Assembly (NCBI RefSeq): GCF_001625305.1
Contig: NW_017803046.1
Location: 2,715,520 to 2,779,519, forward strand
Direction of reading: 5' to 3'
Source of the DNA: Branchiostoma belcheri
Taxonomy: Eukaryota > Chordata > Leptocardii > Amphioxiformes > Branchiostomatidae
Length of the DNA stretch: 64,000 nt
Shown here piece by piece: positions 52,901 through 64,000 of this stretch. Position 1 is the first letter of the stretch. Every line of letters begins with the position of its first letter. The notes under the pieces were generated by a model. It did not search any database and was not told the origin of the DNA. It saw only the letters and a list, made by a program, of their open reading frames with translations. Position numbers and translations under genes: made by a program.

Positions 52901-54105
52901 TACTTCAACCTGATGCCGCTGGTCTGCCGCCTGACCAAGTCTGATGACGCCTACCTCAGCCTGGCCAACAAGTACCGGCCGGACGGCAGCGAGTGTGAGC
53001 GGTATGCACACATAGAGGTGAGAAAGTGTTTTTTTAGTACATGTTGTACAAAAGAAAAAGATTCAAGTTGGGGTATAGCATGGATAAGCATGAAAACCTA
53101 TTTAAAACGAGATACATCAAGAAACTTAACTTGAGTTCTGCCAGTCCTTCTGCTCTTCAATATTCTTAAAACATAGACGGGGGACGATGCAGACTTCCAA
53201 GCAAACTTTGACCCACTGATGAAGAAACTTGTCTGTAAATTCACCTATCCATCCTCATGTACCATTTCTCCCGCCCCAGCTCCCGTACTTCCCTGGTTCG
53301 TACGGAGTAGAGGAGTTCCACCGCGCGCTGGAGGACATGTTGTACGAGCGGTACCAGGCACGGGCGCACTGGGCCAAGAACCGCTGGTTCGACGCGCGGC
53401 GGATCCACGACCTCTACCCCGGCCTGGAGCACTGGAAGGAGGTCTACACGGTCTTCAACAGGTATCAATATGTTTTTGTCTTACATTTGCAGAAGCAAAA
53501 CATTTCTTCTTCTCCAAACACATAAGGTTCATGATCTGGACCAGACGTTTGTCACCATGGTAACTGGTACAGTAGCAGACACCCTATGGTGTTGGGTTGC
53601 AATATGTTACAAGTTGTAGGACTGAGTTGCGGGGGGGGTATCCATATATATGAATGGTTTTGAATGGGAATAAACAGCACTAGTTGGTTAGGGTAGATCA
53701 TGTGAAGGTTAACGCTCCCTTTCTAGTATCTAATATGTTTCACCTGTTTATTGTACCTTGTAGACCTTATGCCCCTGTTTATTTACCCTGTCATTGCTGT
53801 AAGAGGCAGAAAAACTTTACCACAATGTGTACTTTTTTCGTTTCAGTGACCACACGTTTGACAACCAGTTCACTGCCAGGTGTGGGTTCGAGGACAGTCA
53901 CGAGGAAATGGCGCGCTTTCCGGAGAGGTCAGGTCACATGACGTGGCGGAGGAAGGTGGGCGGTTACGTCATCTACAAGACAGACGGCAGCCCCGCCATC
54001 ACCAGACAGCCGAGCCGGAGCTTCGGCAGACAGTCCAGCCGCTCCAGCCGCTCCAGCCGGCAAGGCAGTCAGAGGGGCAGGCCCAACATGAAAACATTCC
54101 AGTAG
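49665..54105 (+). CDS. FAD-linked sugar-lactone oxidase-like protein with Cys-rich insert
   Basis: Ten exons: 49665-49791, 50168-50335, 50429-50652, 51034-51213, 51351-51573, 51950-52092, 52524-52678, 52804-53017, 53280-53461, 53847-54105 (TAG). They join in frame to 624 aa. The FAD-binding PCMH fold shows in VRAVGVGYSW (about 78-87), GGAVSTSSHGSG (156-167) and GLGCLGIIYSVTFKCVP. The C-terminal lactone-oxidase domain shows in HWAKNRW (508-514). This resembles L-gulonolactone and D-arabinono-lactone oxidases, but the FAD-linking His of GHS is Tyr, so FAD would be held non-covalently. Residues 333-362 hold 13 Cys, which is not typical of the family. The N-terminus MGNASGSS fits a myristoylation site. 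The tail is Arg/Ser-rich. The substrate is unknown, so no symbol is given. Confidence 0.85.
49899..49968. repeat. (GT)35 microsatellite
   Basis: Perfect GT run in intron 1 of the oxidoreductase gene, followed by imperfect GT-rich sequence to about 50127 and a short GATT repeat. It causes the Cys/Val ORFs seen there. Confidence 0.98.
52421..52516. repeat. 20-bp minisatellite forming a splice-acceptor tract
   Basis: About five copies of a unit AAATGGATGTTTTTGTTCTG (one copy 19 bp). The last copy runs into TTTTTGTACCACCAG, the acceptor of oxidoreductase exon 7 at 52524. Confidence 0.9.
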
Positions 54106-55500
54106 TAGGGGCTCGTTCACACAAACCGTACAGGGACGGGCAACAAATTATTGTCGGGGTGAAATCACCCGAGATTTTGTGATGGCTTACATGAAAGCTA
54201 CGCCACATATTTGTCTTTACGTAGGGTTCAAAAGTTCTAATATTCCCGTTGCATTGCCCACCACCTTGCATCGCAACTGTTGACATATGTGTACACATAC
54301 ACAAGTACTACTGTTTGTATTAATCACTTTTTTAAACAAATGCTAAAAAAAAGAGGCAAACAAAAATCCATGTACTGTTAAAGGAAAAGTGTGTGAATCA
54401 TTTGATTTTTTAGCGTTCAAAGTTAAATTTATGAAACGTAGCACAGCCATGTTAGTTTGTGTGGTAGCAGACTGGTAGCACATACACTAGGATACCCACT
54501 AAGTTAGTATTAGGAATACTGCTAGTATCTAGGTAAATATTTTCAAACACAGCATTATTTGATCCCTGCTTTAAAAGTCAGTGAATAAGAGCAGTAGGGA
54601 CACAACGTTACGTGATGAGTTCACGAGCTTTGCAGCATGAAATATTTTGCTTCATCACATCTGTATCTGTATCATGTAGATGAATAAGATTGTATCACGG
54701 TTCAAGGTTGTAAAAATCTAGTCAATAGTTGAGCAACCTAGGTGTAATGATATGGGAGTAATAGCCAACACAACACAATGTCAAGCTTAGGTCGTTATGA
54801 TTAGTCAAGGCGCAAGATAAGAGACCCCGTATTGTCAACGAACGTAAGACACTGCTGCTTATAGCTATGAATTTGCTGTTTTACAACGCTGCTAAATATT
54901 AGAATATCAGTTCTATTCAAACTCTAATTCAAGAGGTTTTATCGATTAAAATCAATAAAATTGTCACCTTCTTGTGTAGCTTGTTGCGTTTGATTTTATA
55001 ATTAATCTTTGTCATGAAATGATATCTTTATGCACTAGATGACCAAGTAGCAAACAAACGGAGGAACTAACAAATAAATGAAATGTGTGTCTATGCATGC
55101 ACTTTGAACATTGTTGTACATCCAATGTAGAATTGATTGACACCCCACACTCACAATCATTATAAAATAAAAGTCGAGGCTGAAAAACAAAGACTACTGA
55201 AACTGTGTAACAGAGTTTTGGCAATCACTCAACAGAAGCGTTACGGATCAAATGTCGCGCCTTTTCAAATGTGACGTGACCCGTCAAATGAGGCATGCTG
55301 GGTAACTAAAACAAAGCTGACTTCTTGCTCCACAGCGACATACGTTTTCCTATATTAATTTCATAAAAATGGAGAAAGGGAACAGGATACCATCCTGATC
55401 TTTTCATAAAGTGCTAAAAAAATCCAAACACCGGGCCGCTTTTCAGAAAATGGAACAACGACCTCGTTTGACAACCTGTCAATCAATCAAGTTAGCCCCG
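54106..55500. other. Oxidoreductase 3' UTR and spacer
   Basis: No gene recognised. Holds the polyadenylation signal at 54954 and then AT-rich DNA up to the GC-boxed promoter region of the next gene. Confidence 0.5.
54954..54959 (+). terminator. AATAAA polyadenylation signal
   Basis: AATAAA about 850 bases past the TAG of the oxidoreductase gene, the first good signal downstream, so the 3' UTR is likely about 0.87 kb. Confidence 0.5.
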
Positions 55501-55572
55501 CCCCTAACTACCTGGCTTCACTAGCAACACACAAGATGGCGTAAAAACGTGAATCACTGCAAATCCGTCCAG
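55490..55572 (+). promoter_or_regulatory. Promoter and noncoding first exon of the STPGR gene, with minimal uORF
   Basis: A GC box CCCCGCCCC lies at about 55495. CAAGATGGCG at 55532-55541 is a YY1-type motif. A donor CCAG|GTGAGT at 55572/55573 suits a first exon joined to the acceptor before 56834. The ATG of that motif opens the two-codon frame ATG GCG TAA (55536-55544), so it cannot be the main start. AGCAAC near 55522 is an RFX X-box half-site only. Confidence 0.5.
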
Positions 55573-56833
55573 GTGAGTTTCCTAGGTTGTCTTTGGTGTC
55601 TAATTCGACGAGAAGACGACATTATATAACTTTCAGACACAGATTCCTTAAAATTCATTCTTACAATCAAAAATCTTAGACAAGTGCCGGTAAGAAGTGG
55701 CTAGGTGCGCCACAGAACAGGTGTTGACTAGCGGCAGGTGTGTTTGCGTTTAACAGGTACTCCCGGTAAGCCGCCATTCACACGTTGTCAAGTCTTTTGT
55801 TTGAAAACTTCTTAAGCCTATTGTAGAAACCCAACCCTTGGGGAAATCATAGTGTGTGTCTGGTATGGTATTCAGACATGAATTATTTCATGTAAAATTT
55901 TGCAGCATTTGTAGCGCAGCCGGTGTTTTAAGACTTGGTTCATACGCAGTGTAAACTTCGCGATGACGACTAAAAGCAACAACACATATAGTGTAAATAC
56001 TGGATAGTTCGAGTGGACAATGTAGTGGGCGATTAACGTACTTAATCTTACTTGTGCCCAGGCAAGGAGGAAACTGTACAGTACGAAATGCAAAAATCTG
56101 AAGAAGAAAAAATCAACAACACCAGGGCCTGGTGTTTTTGTTTTCACAGCAATGTACTTCAGTTTACTGTTGTGCTTGAGTGTTTACTTATTTATCCATT
56201 CATTACAGCTACCACTGAGCTTATTTAAACAGGACATTTTCGAGCTAATAGCTAGAATGTTCGATCTGTTAAGTCTCCCTGGTAGTATAAAATACCCTTT
56301 TATGCATTGAACTGCTCTAAAAAACAAGATAAACAGCAAGAAATAAAAGTGCTGGGGGAGGGGGAGTGTTAATCATTTCAAACCACAGGGGAGTACATTG
56401 TGAAAAGGTAGGTGGACCACTCATAATCTATGGTAATCCTCCTATTTAAAAGGGGGATTCTAAAATGGCACTGCAAAGTTTTGAGGCCTTATTCACTTTA
56501 TACTGTAATGTTATCTGTCAGTTTCATTATATTGAAGTGGCTTGAAATATGAAAGGTGAAATATTGTGGCAGGAAGTGATTTGTTTCTTATGCTAGGGCA
56601 TTAAGCCTTATACTTTATACTTATACTTAATACTTTATATTTATAGTTAGTACTTGTTGTTCTGGAGTGGGATTGCTACACACTTTATCAAAATATGATA
56701 ATGCAGTATCATTATTTTATACTAGTTACTGGAATTTTATTACACTACAATATTGCTTATATCCATGTAAAGAGATGTAAATATTGCCTAATTTTGTGAC
56801 CACGTGACCTTATAATATTTCTTTGTCAGCCAG

Positions 56834-59800
56834 ATGTCTACTGCTATTGCTGCTCAAGACAACCAGCCCCCTCCCCAGCCTCCTGGGGAAGGGGGTGGGG
56901 CTGACGACACCACCCCTGGGGAGCCAGCCTCCAAACCGTCCAACATTGTAGTGGAGGCCTTCTCCAGCTCAGGCTCCATGAGTAACCGGAGTGAGGAGAT
57001 CACGGACAATGTTCCCGCCCTGACGGAACAAAACGTCGCCGCGAAGGACAGAAGAGAGGAGGAGGAGGATTCGAGAGCAGTGGCGGATCAATGGGAGGGG
57101 AGGAGACGAACTGACACCGACCACGCCACGGACAGAGCGACGCTCGGAACGGCAAACGCCACGAATGTTACCGTCAGGCTGCCCACGGTTACGCGTAGTA
57201 ACGAGGGAACACCGCGCGGAAGAGCGGCGACACAGACGGCACACCCTCTAACCCCGGCGAAAGCCCGTATTGACTACCTACCCACCCATAGTGCAGATCT
57301 GAGGGCCCTGAACGCACTCATAACCAGAAGTGGAACCAGGTTTTCTACTAGAAGTTTTCCTGCACAAGTCATGAGGATGTCCACAATAGGACTCTCCAGA
57401 GCAAGGTAAATGTTAGTTACCAGTGTAACAGGCCAAACTATACCACTGGCCAGAACAGACCTGGGGACATTCTGGCTGTGGAATATTCTGGCCTGTTACA
57501 CCTGTAAGGTGCTTTGAACTGTAACTGTTGCTAAATGATAATTATTACAATTACCAGAAAGAAGTGTTCCCTCAATGGCTTTGACAGCATCAATGTCCAA
57601 ATAAGTAAAAGTAAAAGAATCTTATATTTCTTATCAGAAAAGTTCCATTTAAAGTTAAGAGAACTGGTTGTGTGACCACAAGAAACATAGCAACACCCAA
57701 AGCACATTCAACCATCCATTCAGTCCTAACCTGGTTACAACTCAACGTTATCAATTAATTACTTTGACTAATCCACCAAGCAAACACGATTAATTATTGT
57801 TGGTAAGCATGCCAGTTGACAAATAATGCCGTTTGTCAAGTGCTTGAATTGCACTGCAAACAGGTTGTTGCTAAGACAAGTCAGTGTGACCTACATAATA
57901 TATGTATCTTATCTTTAGATGCCAAAGTCATTTACTGTAAGATGTTGGTAATTAATTGTACTTGTAATTGTAGTGGACATTATTGGTTTATCAATTAAGG
58001 GTATGTCCAATCTTAAACTCTAGTTTTATATTTATGACTTTAGGATTTCAAAGGTCAACCTTATTTTAAGAGTTGACTGCTACAGTATACCAGTGTTCAT
58101 TGACCAAAACTAGTAGTGTGCATGTGCTATAAGTACCCTCAGACATGCTTTGTTTACAAAATGCATGTACGCAGTAGACATCTTGGGTATCCAAGTGTAC
58201 GCAAGTTGTTTTGCGTTACCGAATTCAAACAATGAAAAGTGTCTTTGGTTTCAGTTGTCTTACCCGTGTTTCCTTCACAGTAGTGTTGGTGTGTCCAAAG
58301 TTTTACAGCCATTAACAATGGTACATTATAGTTGCCAATGGAAAACAGCTTTAGATGTTGCAAGCTATTGTCACACGATCGGTTGGGTGAAATTTCATCA
58401 CTTTCTAAGGGAAACAACCATGTTACATACTAGGTCTGAAAATATGACTGTGTAGTTACTCAAAAAACTTAAATGGCTCGGCTATCTTTTGAAAAGAAAA
58501 TATTATTACTGGTCATAAAATCATGAAAACATATTGAATCATCTTTTAATATGAAAATTTATGATGTTGCCTTCTCATTAGATTGGCATGGAAGAAGTCA
58601 GTCTTGTACACCATTGCATATGACTGTGTTAGACAAGTCTCAATTTTAGTCCCTAAAACATTTCAATCCAAATAACTTGTTGTCACATACATAGACCAAT
58701 ATTTGATGCAACTTTAATTAAGTGAATATTGAAAACAAAGTCAGAAGATTGCATCAACTGTCAACTAGAATTTAAAGCATAGAATACCGGTAGGTCGTAA
58801 TGAACTATAGAGTTCTTAATGACATTGTAGAAATTGCTGACTTTAAAACTGTTTTTGTGAACATGCAACTTTTGGGTTATGCCCTGAAATATACAGTTGA
58901 AGATTTAGGTCTACAACTATTTTAAAAAAAATTTTTTACAGATCACAGCCAACACGTATGGGAATGAACAACTACTTTGAAGAACAAAACATCAACAAAA
59001 CTATTTGTAAGTATCTCTCGATTTCATTTACATTATCTTTAGTCTGTAGTCTCAAATATCATAACTAATATGCCACACACATAGAGAAATCCAAGATATG
59101 TGCAACTCCATAGCAAAAGTAAACAAGGAGAAACACACAGGTGAAAGGCTGATATTGTTACAGGGTGGCTTTTGTTCAGTTGCCCATAGGAGCTGGTCTT
59201 TACAATGTCCCACAGTTCACAGTACCTGACCCCTACTATGTCATTGTCAGCTGCCCAATGAAAAAGGCTTTTTTCTTTGGAGTCAACCATGCCTGCGCAC
59301 CTGTTGTTAAGTAGCCAATTTCAACAAACTCAAAAGTTCCCTTTTTTAGTATTTAGAAGAAAAAATTGTACAGTTGTACTGTAGATTTACATGGTTGACT
59401 TTTTATGATCTTAAAAAATAAGATTGTGGTGATGTCATGGGCAAATCTAAGCTGGCCTATTTGAACCAAAAAAAATGGACAAGGGTAAGACTTATAGACA
59501 ACACCCCTCGTGCAAGATTGGTTTAGTCCGTCGGCAACATCCATATCCAGCATTCTTTAGTATAGAACATAATTCCGCCGAAGCGTACATGCATGTCAAG
59601 GACGTGCTGTCAGCATTGGTCGAACTTAGCAACACACTCGCCGTGTTGGGGTATACAGAGGACGATGCTCCATGTCAGGTTTTCGATTTAAAGTCAGCCA
59701 TAATCGAAGAGTGTCTAGATCTGACTCCATTTCCAGTCTATCATGTGAGTATTCGAGACAATCTCAGTGTGTTATAGGATGATTCTGCAGGGTTTCTCTT

Positions 59801-62800
59801 TTTAGCGAACGCCCACGAAAGCCCACCAATTGTCGCACCAATCTTAAAATTTTTGGTGTGGTCATGTCCAGAGTGTGCTCGCGGGTGTCCATGCCAAGTT
59901 TGAAGCGAATCCATCGAGCCGAACTTAAATAAATCGAAATTTACTGTTTTTTTTCTCTTCTTGGCGAACGCCCACTTTACTTCCGGGTTCGCTGCGAACG
60001 CCCACTACTCTTGGCAAAATTTCGGCCCTCGCGCAACGCCGGCAAAATCCACCACCACAAATATGTTCCTATATGCCTCCCCCTGCATTTCTGACAAGTT
60101 TCCGTGCTTTACGAGCTTTTAAAGTACCCATTTTTTGACAAAATATGCGCTGCGACGAGCTCGCCGCCTCCGCGTATACGTTCCACCTGGTCACGTGACT
60201 TGCGGGTGGGGACTGTTCGCTAATTTCATGATCAGCGGGAGGGAGGAAGGGTTGCAGAAAAACGCAATCTACCGCACAAAAGGGCAGAATGTCGTCTTTG
60301 TAATATCAAACATAAATGATTTCCTTTCCTGCATAATTTTCACCACGGTTATTATTATAAATAAGCTGCGATATCACAGACATAGTGTTGCACAATTGAT
60401 ACACTTCTCAAACCAGGGATTTCATACAACTGTATCAGGTTACCTGCAGCACGCACCTTCCAGTCGCCGGCGGTGTGGACAACAATGTAACCGCTTGTTG
60501 CATAATAATTTATATATTCCATATATATATATATATATATATACCCTCTGGTATACATGTGTGTGCGTCATATTATGTAAGAATTTTTTTGCATAACGTT
60601 GCGTGTCTATAGTTCAGCAGAACAACAAAATTAAAAAAAAAATGCCTGGGGGTATTTGTCCACTGTACCTCCATACCAAATTTCATGTCCTTAGGCCCCA
60701 AAATGAAATTGATAAAAAAGCGTAATTGAGAGGTTTCCTGTTTTAACTTACATCTTGTTTTTCGACACTTGACCAGTTGTAGTTGGTTGACTTTGTCTGG
60801 AGTTAACACAAAAAAATTATCAACGATACATATGAAACATGTACATTTACTAATAAATTTCAACACTAAGGCACTCATCCAACCAAGGAACATGTACTTT
60901 CATATGCCAACAATAATGGAATGTTGCCTGAAGAAATACGTCACATACATGTTCAAGTTTATAAGTAACTAAGTGCAAATTGGGAATCTTTATTTTTGGA
61001 CAGTTACAACATAATAGTACATACTTGTTGTGTACTACCGGTTCCACACTGCTGGAACTTTCAGTTCCACTCTGCTTCTCTGTCTCAGTCTCCCTTAAAA
61101 AAAATAGTCACTTCTGAGATAAAGGTCCTTCCATATGCCAACAAACATGGAATGTTTCTAGAACAAATATTTTGCACAAAACTTCAATAATACATAAGTG
61201 CACATAGGGGATCTTTATTTCAGGACAGTTACAACATACATGTACATACTTGTTGTTAGTGGTTCCACTGTTCTGTGTGCTTCTCCCATAAAAAAAAGAG
61301 TCGCTTGTGAGATGAATGTCCTTTCATATGCCAGCAGACATTGAATGTTTCCAGAAAATATGTTGCACACAAATACATAAGTGCATAAGTTACAGAATAC
61401 GTACTTGTCAATCTTCGTGCGACATGCACTTCCTGTAGAACCATCGTGCTCCGTCTCCCTTAAAAAAAAAGGACTTTGTGAGAAATGTGCATTTACCTCT
61501 TTTCCTCAGACAGATTCATTGAACGATTCATTCATTCCCAAATCAAAGTCCAGCCTGAACAGGCTATTACAACAATATTCCATTACTTCCATAGTTTTCC
61601 ATTTCCTTCCCAATCATTTTTAGATTGGGAAGGAAACAGTCATGTTATGTGTTTTGTGAAAGAAGATTTGAATTTTGAGTCATACGGAATTTTCACTTCA
61701 GGGTATCAAGGACCGGGACAATAAGTATTGTGGTAAGTCTGACTTACTGTGTAATGTAATGAGTAATGTTAATGAAATTAGCGAACAGTCCCCGCCCGCA
61801 AGTCACGTGACCAGGTGGAACGTATGTATACGCGGAGGCGGCGAGCTCGTCGCAGCGCATATTTTGTCAAAAAATGGGTACTTTAAAAGCTCGTAAAGCA
61901 CGGAAACTTGTCAGATATGCAGGGGGAGGCATATAGGAACATATTTGTGGTGGTGGATTTTGCCGGCGTTGCGCGAGGGCCGAAATTTTGCCAAGAGTAG
62001 TGGGCGTTCGCAGCGAACCCGGAAGTAAAGTGGGCGTTCGCCCGAAGAAGAGAAAAAAACCAGTAAATTTCGATTTATTTAAGTTCGGCTCGATGGATTC
62101 GCTTCAAACTTGGCATGGACACCCGCGAGCACACTCTGGACATGACCACACCAAAAATTTTAAGATTGGTGCGACAATTGGTGGGCTTTCGTGGGCGTTC
62201 GCTAAAAAGAGAATGCGGATTCTGCAAGAATATGCTATGCTACTACTATCTTTTGTTGTCTGGTCATTTCGACAAAATGGGCAGCAATCGTATATCAAGT
62301 TAAACTCTTCTCACAACAACCAATGATTGAAGTCTTCTTTTTCTAAATTTCATAACAAAAAAAGACTTACTTACATTGCAGAAATTTGGTAGACGTCAGT
62401 TTGCTCTTAGCATGCAAATAATCTAGGAAGGTGTGCTTTGCCCTTTCCTGTTAAATTCTGCCTAAACATTAGCTGGTAACACTCCTATGTTCCAACAACT
62501 CAACCCAATTGCCCTGACAGCTCTAACCCTTTGTAGAACTTGAAGTTGTATTACCAAGTCTTACAATAGTCCTGATTTCTCTCGGACTTGCAAGCTGTAA
62601 GGGAATGAAAAATGTTTGCCATGTTTCAGGCCCCTTGAGTTAGGTGTTGTTTCTTGCCATTGATCTGTGTGTGCAGCTGTCTTAATACTGGAGCTTTGAG
62701 TTCCTTTATGCTGGCTTTGGTAGACTTTCTACACAATGTGGCCAATCGTATCTCTAAGCCCACTGGCTGACATATGTACAGGTTGCCATGGGCTGATCAT

Positions 62801-64000
62801 GAAGAGAAAAGGGGAAATGTAGTAGTCTACGGCAGAACACCAGTTGGACATATCTGGTACTAGTTCTCTATTATGTGGCTATGAACCGAGGAGGGTGACA
62901 CAAGACTTAGGTTACATCTTTATCACAGGCGATCAGAGACGTGTACAAAAGAAGCAAATTACGGCACTGAAAGATTCTCTTCTTTGTGTTGATTGGCATT
63001 GAACGTTGGCGTAGAACTAGGCATGAGATTGTTGTTTTGAAGTCTTGTGATTATTTTGTTAGAGAAACTTTAGAAGCTGTAATTACCCGCTTTTGTAGAG
63101 TGGTACATTCCATCCCAGCTGTTTCACCAAGGCCCATTGTTCATGAAGTGGTGTTCATGTTACACTGAGACCACTAGAACACTACAGGCATAATACAGGG
63201 TTTCTAAAGGCAAAATTAGCAGTAATGTGCTCAACAAATTCTTTGATTCAAGTGCAACTTGCTTGATCCATAAAGATTCATACAAAGAATGATGCCATGT
63301 AACTTTGAACACATATTTTGATTACAAATATTGCTATCTGTTGGTATGTTTCTAACTGAGACCTATATGTTGACAAGATCAACTTCATTTGTTTATTTTG
63401 CCTATTGTTGTTTATTTTTCCTCCACTAATCATTCATTTAGCATGGGACAAAGCAATGGAGAGCAGGCCCCCCCTACAGGTGGACATGGATGGGCCCGGC
63501 CCGACCAGTTACAGGCCCAGGAACAAACCTCTATATGAGACCAACGCACCTTCCTTCACCTTTGGTAGAAAATCTCCACCCAGAAGTGAGTAAACACAGT
63601 AATTTCTTATCTATCTGTTGTAGTTGTTGTTAATTGTGCATTTCAGCACCAAGGACAGGGAATATTCCCAAACTGTTTGGCAATACACATGTAGTTAACA
63701 ATATAGCTTATATCATGTATATTGAAAACATTTCATCTTCTAGGAACATTTCCAAGAATGGATTAAAATTGAACATTTCCAAGAATGGATTAAAATTGAA
63801 ACCAATGCAAAGTGATTTCTTCAACATCATTTCTAATTGCTTCAAAAGTCCAAGTGATTTCTGCCATGGATGGCCATCCTCTTATCTCAGACCTAATATT
63901 TTGTCACATTGTACTAAGTATTCAAGAGCCTACCTTCCCCTTTAATTGTTAATTGTTTACCCTTCCTTTCCATGTACAGATGGAGGTGGTAGGACAGCCT
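56834..64000 (+). CDS. Sperm-tail PG-rich (SHIPPO/STPGR) repeat protein, 3' end outside window
   Basis: Exons seen: 56834-57405, 58942-59006, 63442-63585 and the start of a fourth at 63980, all in phase. Exon 1 encodes about 190 residues of polar, Pro/Glu/Arg-rich, probably disordered sequence. The third has the diagnostic DGPGPTSYRPRNKPLYETNA followed by PSFTFGRKSPPR, a SHIPPO/STPGR repeat as in ODF3/CIMAP proteins of sperm tails and ciliary microtubules. The next exon begins NGGGRTA. A role in axonemal structure is by homology; which member it is cannot be told from this part. Intron 3 (59007-63441) carries a 2.4-kb transposon. Confidence 0.78.
59475..59777 (+). CDS. Unassigned open frame beside transposon
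   Basis: A 100-codon ORF starting MDKGKTYRQHPSCKIGLVRR and continuing with AYMHVKDVLSALVELSNTLA and FDLKSAIIEECLDLTPFP. Composition is protein-like rather than random. It ends at 59777, three bases before the target site of the transposon at 59790. No start or splice context singles it out, and I do not recognise it. It could be a nested gene, a fragment of an older mobile element or chance. Confidence 0.25.
   Translation: MDKGKTYRQHPSCKIGLVRRQHPYPAFFSIEHNSAEAYMHVKDVLSALVELSNTLAVLGYTEDDAPCQVFDLKSAIIEECLDLTPFPVYHVSIRDNLSVL
60520..60542. repeat. (TA)n microsatellite
   Basis: TA run inside the 59790-62217 transposon. Confidence 0.9.
60890..61490. repeat. 190-230-bp tandem repeat inside the transposon
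   Basis: About 2.7 degenerate copies marked by CATATGCCAACA/CATATGCCAGCA at about 60902, 61133 and 61326, each followed by GGAATGTT-like sequence, then GACAGTTACAACATA, TACTTGTTGT and a CTCCC..AAAAAAA stretch. Confidence 0.75.

Larger units (their letters stand above)
59790..62217. mobile_element. 2.4-kb non-autonomous transposon with 440-bp TIRs and 9-bp TSD
   Basis: GATTCTGCA at 59781-59789 recurs exactly at 62218-62226. The left arm 59790-60229 is inverted as 61772-62217 with very few differences. Both arms hold several GCGAACGCCCAC motifs near the tip. The central 1.5 kb has no transposase-like frame; it contains a TA microsatellite and a tandem array (60890-61490). Long TIRs with a 9-bp duplication fit Mutator-like elements. 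High arm identity suggests a recent insertion. Confidence 0.88.

Noticed and set aside
55510..55528. RFX X-box for a ciliary promoter
   Set aside because: Only one half-site (AGCAAC) is good; the other half does not fit.
61988..62326. 112-codon ORF in the right arm of the transposon
   Set aside because: Runs across the arm end and the target duplication; the left arm has no matching intact frame.

Overview
This is a eukaryotic, intron-rich window. It most likely comes from an invertebrate deuterostome, and an amphioxus-like cephalochordate is the best guess. That guess rests on gene content, many short exons, dense small non-autonomous transposons and tRNA-derived SINEs, and ACATGTA-rich introns; the sequence alone does not prove the species. 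There is one 20-base assembly gap at 14708-14727. I recognise five protein-coding genes, and I rebuilt all of them exon by exon from splice sites and reading phase.

Layout: (1) 73-5447, minus strand: an MCMDC2-like meiotic MCM-domain protein, 12 coding exons, with the last few codons beyond the left edge. (2) 6701-34735, plus strand, divergent from gene 1: a neuropathy-target-esterase / PNPLA6-PNPLA7 lysophospholipase, about 41 exon positions, predicted 1411 aa and fully in frame. (3) 37144-40537, minus strand: a C2H2 zinc-finger protein of about 901 aa. (4) About 41.3-49.6 kb: a gene-poor block of transposon relics, inverted repeats, microsatellites and SINEs. (5) 49665-54105, plus strand: a 624-aa FAD-linked sugar-lactone-oxidase-like protein with an unusual cysteine cluster. 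(6) 56834 to beyond the right edge, plus strand: a SHIPPO/STPGR-repeat (sperm-tail PG-rich) protein whose intron 3 holds a young transposon with 440-bp terminal inverted repeats.

The most notable biology is in the PNPLA gene. Three separate exon positions are present as tandem, same-phase, diverged duplicates: the helix after the first cyclic-nucleotide-binding-like domain, a segment of the patatin domain, and the exon carrying the catalytic Asp. This is the architecture of three mutually exclusive exon pairs and could give eight enzyme isoforms. One catalytic variant reads DGC instead of DGG. A GC-AG intron leads into the second pair.

Mobile DNA is the second theme. Two non-autonomous DNA transposons have clear 9-bp target duplications (7061-7848 and 59790-62217), and there are TA-flanked and foldback MITEs, several SINEs (one ends next to a PNPLA splice acceptor), a pair of dispersed repeats in two PNPLA introns, and a possible Penelope-like/hammerhead-like relic. 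MCMDC2 and the PNPLA gene share a short divergent promoter region with a perfect CRE and an E2F-like site. All functional statements are from sequence reading and memory of families; no database search was run.
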